Positions 23,701 through 28,217 of a DNA stretch of 28,217 nt are shown here, one piece after another. Both the position numbers and the translations under genes were made by a program. The notes below the pieces were generated by a model. That model saw only the letters and a list, made by a program, of their open reading frames with translations, had not been told where the DNA came from and searched no databases. The DNA is taken from positions 1-28,217 of the forward strand of contig DATFJV010000136.1 in the NCBI GenBank assembly GCA_035268985.1, read 5' to 3'. The DNA comes from JAAYHV01 sp035268985 (GTDB lineage Bacteria; Bacillota; Clostridia; Peptostreptococcales; Anaerovoracaceae). How positions within the stretch are numbered: the first letter of the stretch is position 1; the number at the start of each line of letters is the position of its first letter.

Positions 23701-25422
23701 CTAACCTCCAATTTGATCAAGTTCTTCTTTTATTGCAATTATTTCTTCTGCCCTTTTAGTTTTGGCCGTAGTGGTTTTAATAGTTGCCCTTGTTGATAGG
23801 AAGTGTTTCTTGATATGTTTATAGTGTGGTAACGTTTTATTAATCTTATCTAGATCCTTAGCAACAATCTTTTTAAACTGCTTAATATCTATTCCTTTTT
23901 CTTCTAAGTATTCTTCTTTATATACTATTTTAGCCCATATTACAAATTCATTATGTTTTTTCAATGGGAAGACCATATTTTCTTCTACGTATTCAAGCTT
24001 ATTTATTAATTGTTCCAACTCTTCAGGGAAAACGTTCTTGCCACTTTTTAAAATTATTACATTCTTTTTTCTTCCACTTAACCAAAGATATCCATCTTTA
24101 TCAAAATAACCCAAATCACCGGTATGATACCATCCATCTGTAATAGCTTTGCTTGTAGCTTCTTCATTTTCATAATAACCAAGCATTACATTTGGTCCCT
24201 TTGCTAAAACTTCACCAATGCCATCTTCGTTAATATCTTTAAGTTTGACCTGCACATTCGGTAAAACCATTCCCACAGTTCCAGGCCTTCTATATATATG
24301 ACTCTCGGAAGCTATTACAGGAGACATCTCAGTAAGTCCATAGCCATTCACCACAAGTATACCAAACTCAGACAACCCTTGTTCCATTTCAGGATCAAAA
24401 GGTGCAGCTCCACTTATAATGAATCTGATATCTCCTCCTAATTGATCTAATATGCTTTTGAACATTTTCCTTCTAATATTTATGCCAAGCTTTTCAGTAA
24501 CATTACAAATTTTTAAAGCTTTTTTAACAGTTTTTTCTTTACCTTGTTTTTCTATCTCTTTATATAGTCTTTTATATAATGTTTCTATTAACAATGGGAC
24601 GCTCATAAATACAGTGACCTTGTATTCCTTTAAGTTGGTTTGAAAATATTTAAGTCCATCACAAAAAACATTTTTTGCCCCATAAGTAATCATGACCATA
24701 AGGCCGGTTAACCCAAAAACATGATGAAATGGTAAAAATGCCATATTAACGTCGTTTTCATACATCTTTTCAAAACCTGCCATACCATATATGTTACTAG
24801 TTATATTTCTATGAGAAAGCATTACCGCTTTTGATTTGGCTGTTGTACCAGAGGTAAATACCATAAAAGACATAGCATCTTTGTCGATGTCTCTATTTAT
24901 ATATGATTCATCACCTTCCCCCATTAGCCTGGAACCCTCTTCAATTAGTTCATCTAAAGATAAGCCAAATGTAGGTTTAAAATCCAATCCAACAAAAAGT
25001 TTGACACCAGTATTTTCTCTATTACAGACTTGCTCTGCTATGTTAAGCAACTTTTTCTCAAAAAAATACACAGTTGCTTTACTTCTATTAAGACAACTCT
25101 CTAGCTCATCTATTTGCATTGCTCTGTCCAAGGGAATAGCAACACCAACCCCGTTTACCACTGAAAAGAATGTCATTATCCATGTATAGCTATTTTCTCC
25201 CATTATAGCAATTCTTTCATCAGCACAATCATGGGATAAAAGTGCTGTGCCTAGGGCTTTTGTATCTTCTAAAAGCATCTTATAAGTATGATTTATATAC
25301 TTAACATCTTTATCAACTTTTTCCTTAACTACAAATGCTACATTATTAGGGTAATCTTCTGAAACCCTTTGTAACATAACTCTCATAGTATCATGTTCTT
25401 CTTCAAATGGTTTATAATTCAT
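23701..25422 (-). CDS. Long-chain acyl-CoA synthetase (AMP-forming)
   Basis: This 573-residue ANL-superfamily enzyme activates a carboxylic acid, probably a fatty acid, with ATP and CoA. Motifs in order: the AMP-binding loop FTSGTTAKSKAVMLSH, an FHHVFGLTG substrate region, GYGLTEMSPVI, YHTGDLGYFDKDGYLW and the hinge SGRKKNVIILKSGKNVFP. The final domain ends with the adenylation lysine region (TIKTTTAKTKR). I prefer the ATG at 25422 over an upstream in-frame start at 25506: GGAG (25431-25428) lies 5 bases before it, and the longer form would run 71 bases into the peptidase gene. An acyl-ACP or aryl-CoA ligase role is possible. Confidence 0.88.
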   Translation of the reverse strand: MNYKPFEEEHDTMRVMLQRVSEDYPNNVAFVVKEKVDKDVKYINHTYKMLLEDTKALGTALLSHDCADERIAIMGENSYTWIMTFFSVVNGVGVAIPLDRAMQIDELESCLNRSKATVYFFEKKLLNIAEQVCNRENTGVKLFVGLDFKPTFGLSLDELIEEGSRLMGEGDESYINRDIDKDAMSFMVFTSGTTAKSKAVMLSHRNITSNIYGMAGFEKMYENDVNMAFLPFHHVFGLTGLMVMITYGAKNVFCDGLKYFQTNLKEYKVTVFMSVPLLIETLYKRLYKEIEKQGKEKTVKKALKICNVTEKLGINIRRKMFKSILDQLGGDIRFIISGAAPFDPEMEQGLSEFGILVVNGYGLTEMSPVIASESHIYRRPGTVGMVLPNVQVKLKDINEDGIGEVLAKGPNVMLGYYENEEATSKAITDGWYHTGDLGYFDKDGYLWLSGRKKNVIILKSGKNVFPEELEQLINKLEYVEENMVFPLKKHNEFVIWAKIVYKEEYLEEKGIDIKQFKKIVAKDLDKINKTLPHYKHIKKHFLSTRATIKTTTAKTKRAEEIIAIKEELDQIGG

Positions 25423-25435
25423 AAATTCTCCGTAA

Positions 25436-27301
25436 TCATATCTCCCTAGTCGCATGTCTAAGCCATTCTTTGTGCTCAGTATCCAGCATAGGTGAAATCT
25501 CTTCATAAACTTTTTGGTGATAACTATTTAATTCTGCTAATTCTTCTTTAGTAAGGTACTTTTTATCAATAGCATCTAAATCAAATGGAACCAATGTAAC
25601 ATTTTCAAAAATTAAGAAATCTTCATTTTCTCTTATACACAAAATATCGTTTTCATGTCTGATTCCATATTGATTTTCCAAGTATAATCCTGGCTCATTT
25701 GATGTTAGCATTCCAGGAAGCATAAGCATATTATTTTTATTCTTTCTATAATTAATACTTTGAGGCCCTTCATGAACATTGAGCATATATCCAATTCCAT
25801 GACCAGTACCATGATCATAATCCAAGTTGTTTTTCCATAAAGAAGCTCTAGCATATATATCTAATTCTGAAGCAGAAACACCAAAGGGAAATTTTGCCAT
25901 GGAAAGTTCCAAATTACCTGCCAATACTTTCGTATAATTTTCTTTCATTTTATCGTCTACATTACCTAAAGCTAAGGTTCTTGTTATATCAGTAGTGCCT
26001 CCCATATAATGACCTCCAGAATCAATTAGTAAGAAGTTACCTTTTCTAATTTCAGCATTGGAAAATTCATCTGCAGTATAGTGAATAATAGCACCGTTAG
26101 GTCCATAGGCACAGATCGTTTTAAAACTAAGTTCAAAACATCCCTGCTGCCTTCTTAGCAACTCTAAATAATCGGCTGCTGTAACCTCAGTAATATGTAC
26201 TTTATCTGCATCATCTTTAAGCCATTTTATAAACTTAATCATTGCAACTGCATCGAGTTTATTTACCCTTTTAATATTTTCAATTTCCACCTTATTTTTA
26301 ATGGCTTTTTCATTCTCAATAATGTCATCCAACTCCAATATCTCTAAGTCTTTTCTATTATCAAGAGTATCTATTATAGCCGCATTACTTCTATCTGGAT
26401 CTAACGCAATATATTTAATTTCAACATTTTCAATAAAAGCATAGAATTCATCATACTTTTTAACTCTAATCCCTATTTCATCTAAGTATAGGTATACCTC
26501 TTCCCCAAGTTTCGAACTATCTGTAAATAGATAATTTTCATTATTACCAGGTCCTAGGTATAAATATGACAAAAAAACCGGACTACATGATATATCATTT
26601 CCTCTTAAATTTAAAAGCCACGCAATATCATCAAGGGTACTACATATGTATCCCATATCTCCGTTATTTAATATGAATTTATCTTTAATTCTATTTATCT
26701 TGCTTAAAGCACTTTCACCTGTTAATTTATCATCGAGCTTAAAAATTTTACCTTTAGGAAATTTAGGTCTATTCGTCCATATTTCTCCTACTAAGTCTAA
26801 ATCTGTTCTAATTCTAACTATTCCTGATTCATATGCTATGTGCATGCTTTCTTTTATGGCTTGCATTAAATCTTCAGAAAAAGTCCTACCATCGCATCCG
26901 ATCACATATTCATTATTTGCTAGTATAACTTTATCAGATGGAGCTTTTTCAATGGCATCAAAAAACATCTTGTCACCACTCAACGTGAAAAAGCTAGTTA
27001 GTTTTCTTAAGTCATCAGACTTGTCACTATATATATGAACTTGAATTCCAGTATCTTTAAGTTCTTTTTTAGATTGTAACGCATATCTACCATCGGTCCA
27101 AAGATGCACGTGGTTTTCAGTTATAATCATTTTACCTTCAGAACCAGTAAATCCAGAAATATATTCTAGAGTTTTAAAATATTCACTAGGGATTTCTGAC
27201 ATATGAAAATCCATGGTTGTAATCATATATAAAGAAATACCATTTTCCATCATCTTTTCCCTTAATTTTGCTATTCTTTCTTTTATTATGGTGCTATTCA
27301 T
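25436..27301 (-). CDS. Xaa-Pro aminopeptidase, M24 family (three-domain type)
   Basis: This 621-residue metallopeptidase removes an N-terminal residue preceding proline. Two creatinase-like domains come first (starting SLYMITTMDFHMSEIPSEYF; GFTGSEG; WTDGRYALQ), then the pita-bread catalytic domain with the five metal ligands in LLIDSGGHY, GTTDITRT, DHGTGHGIG, TSNEPGLY and IRHENDIL. Length matches the long eukaryote-like form rather than the 440-residue E. coli PepP. Start at 27301: AAAGG (27313-27309) lies 7 bases upstream, whereas the alternative TTG at 27316 has no such site. No signal peptide, so cytoplasmic. Confidence 0.93.
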   Translation of the reverse strand: MNSTIIKERIAKLREKMMENGISLYMITTMDFHMSEIPSEYFKTLEYISGFTGSEGKMIITENHVHLWTDGRYALQSKKELKDTGIQVHIYSDKSDDLRKLTSFFTLSGDKMFFDAIEKAPSDKVILANNEYVIGCDGRTFSEDLMQAIKESMHIAYESGIVRIRTDLDLVGEIWTNRPKFPKGKIFKLDDKLTGESALSKINRIKDKFILNNGDMGYICSTLDDIAWLLNLRGNDISCSPVFLSYLYLGPGNNENYLFTDSSKLGEEVYLYLDEIGIRVKKYDEFYAFIENVEIKYIALDPDRSNAAIIDTLDNRKDLEILELDDIIENEKAIKNKVEIENIKRVNKLDAVAMIKFIKWLKDDADKVHITEVTAADYLELLRRQQGCFELSFKTICAYGPNGAIIHYTADEFSNAEIRKGNFLLIDSGGHYMGGTTDITRTLALGNVDDKMKENYTKVLAGNLELSMAKFPFGVSASELDIYARASLWKNNLDYDHGTGHGIGYMLNVHEGPQSINYRKNKNNMLMLPGMLTSNEPGLYLENQYGIRHENDILCIRENEDFLIFENVTLVPFDLDAIDKKYLTKEELAELNSYHQKVYEEISPMLDTEHKEWLRHATREI

Positions 27302-27329
27302 CAATTTGCCTTTCAAAATATACTAGAAT

Positions 27330-27338
27330 ATTATAACA
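27330..27338 (-). promoter_or_regulatory. Extended -10 promoter of the peptidase operon
   Basis: TGTTATAAT on the minus strand (27338-27330) is a perfect extended -10. No good -35 is visible 17 bases upstream. It lies just downstream of the lipoprotein stop and gives a start about 22 bases before the peptidase ATG. Confidence 0.6.
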
Positions 27339-27341
27339 CAT

Positions 27342-28007
27342 TTATTCACTTTGTGCTTTATAATTCTGGACTTTTTCATTATAGTCCCCTGTCCATTTAT
27401 AAATATAAGTCTTAGCAGAATCAACAACTGTGTCTGCTTCGCTAACAGGTAAAAAGCTACTTTCTATTTTTACTGTATATAAATTAGTGGTATGAACATA
27501 AATACCATTTACTGCTTCATATACTTCCCCTGTAGTTACACCATTTTCAACAATAGCAGTATTTCTTAAAACTCTAGTATCTACATATCCTGTCGCTGTT
27601 TCATTCTTGATTATACCATCTCCTTCATCAATAAATGTCTTTGATTTATCTACTCCATAAGCGTCTAGGCTATCTATAATATCATCGTGCCCTTTTAAAA
27701 ATGCATTAAATAATTTAATATTTACAGTTATAAATGATTCGCTACCTAATTCATTTGTTTTAATATATGTGAATTGCATTTCGCTTACTCCGTCAGAATC
27801 ATTATGATATTTATATAGTAAGTTTTCCCCATCAGATGGCATCAAGGTATAACCAAGAGATTCGATACTACCTATACTAACCTCCGAAGGTAAAAGATTC
27901 TCACTAAACTGAAATCCACCACTTGTTTCTTCTTCTTTCCCATCTTCACATGACACAAGAAAAGTCATTGCTATTAGGCAAAATATTAAAATTACAATTT
28001 TTTTCAT
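27342..28007 (-). CDS. Putative lipoprotein, function unknown
   Basis: This 221-residue protein has a lipoprotein signal: two lysines, a hydrophobic stretch and lipobox LVSC with Cys20, so it is probably anchored to the outer face of the membrane after Lgt processing. The next 30 residues are acidic and flexible. The mature domain has alternating strands (MQFTYIKTNE, SFITVNIKLFNAFL, YVDTRVLRNTAIV, YVHTTNLYTVKIESSF) and no catalytic motif I recognise. AAGGAGAG precedes the ATG. The peptidase gene behind it has its own promoter, so a shared function is not implied. Confidence 0.8.
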   Translation of the reverse strand: MKKIVILIFCLIAMTFLVSCEDGKEEETSGGFQFSENLLPSEVSIGSIESLGYTLMPSDGENLLYKYHNDSDGVSEMQFTYIKTNELGSESFITVNIKLFNAFLKGHDDIIDSLDAYGVDKSKTFIDEGDGIIKNETATGYVDTRVLRNTAIVENGVTTGEVYEAVNGIYVHTTNLYTVKIESSFLPVSEADTVVDSAKTYIYKWTGDYNEKVQNYKAQSE

Positions 28008-28033
28008 ATGTTCAACTCTCTCCTTTTCTTTAA

Positions 28034-28042
28034 ATTATATCA
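28034..28042 (-). promoter_or_regulatory. Extended -10 promoter of the lipoprotein gene
   Basis: TGATATAAT on the minus strand (28042-28034) is a perfect extended -10. A -35 candidate TTGTAA with 16-base spacing is weak. Predicted start about 20 bases before the ATG. Confidence 0.6.
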
Positions 28043-28156
28043 CAAGGTGAGAATATTACAAATTAAAACTCCCCAAAGGATAGTGTCAATATACTTTCGG
28101 GAATTAATAATCAGAGTATCCCCTTGGTATGTTTTCATTTAGTTACTTTAGTCTAT

Positions 28157-28217
28157 TTATATATCATTTAATTTAAAACCACTATTTATCATTCCTCTGA
28201 GCCAATCCATATTACTA
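28157..28217 (-). CDS. Possible 3' end of a gene running off the right edge
   Basis: The minus-strand frame entering at 28217 codes for about 19 residues (SNMDWLRGMINSGFKLNDI) and stops with TAA at 28159-28157. The composition looks protein-like, but the piece is too short to identify. The 149 bases between it and the lipoprotein start hold that gene's promoter and a partial inverted repeat, with no other gene. Confidence 0.35.
   Translation of the reverse strand, partial: SNMDWLRGMINSGFKLNDI

Noticed and set aside
25423..25506. The 28-residue N-terminal extension of the acyl-CoA synthetase
   Set aside because: It overlaps the peptidase gene's 3' end, lacks a ribosome binding site and has no family counterpart; GGAG before 25422 decides the start.
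27302..27316. TTG start five codons upstream in the M24 peptidase
   Set aside because: Those bases contain the AAAGG ribosome binding site for the ATG at 27301.
1..28217. CRISPR array, prophage or toxin-antitoxin defence system
   Set aside because: No regularly spaced direct repeats, phage genes or toxin-antitoxin pairs were seen anywhere in the window.

Overview
This window looks like chromosomal DNA of a low-GC anaerobic Firmicute (Bacillota), most likely class Clostridia. The support is its strong AT bias, AGGAGG-type ribosome binding sites, sigma-A promoters (TTGACA/TATAAT), a GAAC-N4-GTTC LexA box, tRNAs with encoded CCA ends, and clostridial-style gene families. I cannot name the genus. 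No phage, plasmid or CRISPR signature is visible; the one clear mobile element is a group II intron.

Layout. Bases 1-535: five tRNA genes on the minus strand (transcribed Met, Val, Asp, His, Gln) behind a near-consensus promoter. Bases 553-9160: a tightly coupled four-gene minus-strand galactoside operon, in transcription order a GH2 beta-galactosidase, a GT-B-fold protein of unknown function, a MelB-type cation symporter, and an unusual GH36 alpha-galactosidase fused to galactokinase. A divergent sugar-phosphate nucleotidyltransferase follows (9293-10204, +). Bases 10201-12026: a group IIC intron with its maturase, inserted beside the bidirectional terminator shared by the nucleotidyltransferase and the convergent gene. 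Bases 12058-18016: a minus-strand operon pgi, phosphoglucomutase, galE, hybrid histidine kinase. Bases 18084-19661: a Y-family DNA polymerase under a textbook SOS promoter plus a coupled 88-aa protein. Plus strand 19751-21597: lgt-ychF. Bases 21639-22765: a structured C-rich RNA element and a YprB-like exonuclease. Minus strand 22748-28007: a lipoprotein, an M24 aminopeptidase, an acyl-CoA synthetase and a Ca2+/Na+ antiporter. The last ~200 bases hold an upstream region and possibly the tail of another gene.

How the genes work together. The centre of the window can be read as one galactose route: import of alpha/beta-galactosides by the MelB-type porter, intracellular hydrolysis by GH2 and GH36, phosphorylation by the fused galactokinase, conversion of Gal-1-P to UDP-Gal (no galT is present; the nucleotidyltransferase is a candidate substitute), epimerisation by GalE, then phosphoglucomutase and phosphoglucose isomerase to fructose-6-phosphate. 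This is inferred from family membership and gene order.

The most noteworthy items are the GH36-galactokinase fusion, the unknown GT-B protein locked into the same operon, the galT-less pathway, two consecutive hairpins with nearly identical 6-nt C-rich loops at 21675-21757, and the intron that separates a gene from its terminator.
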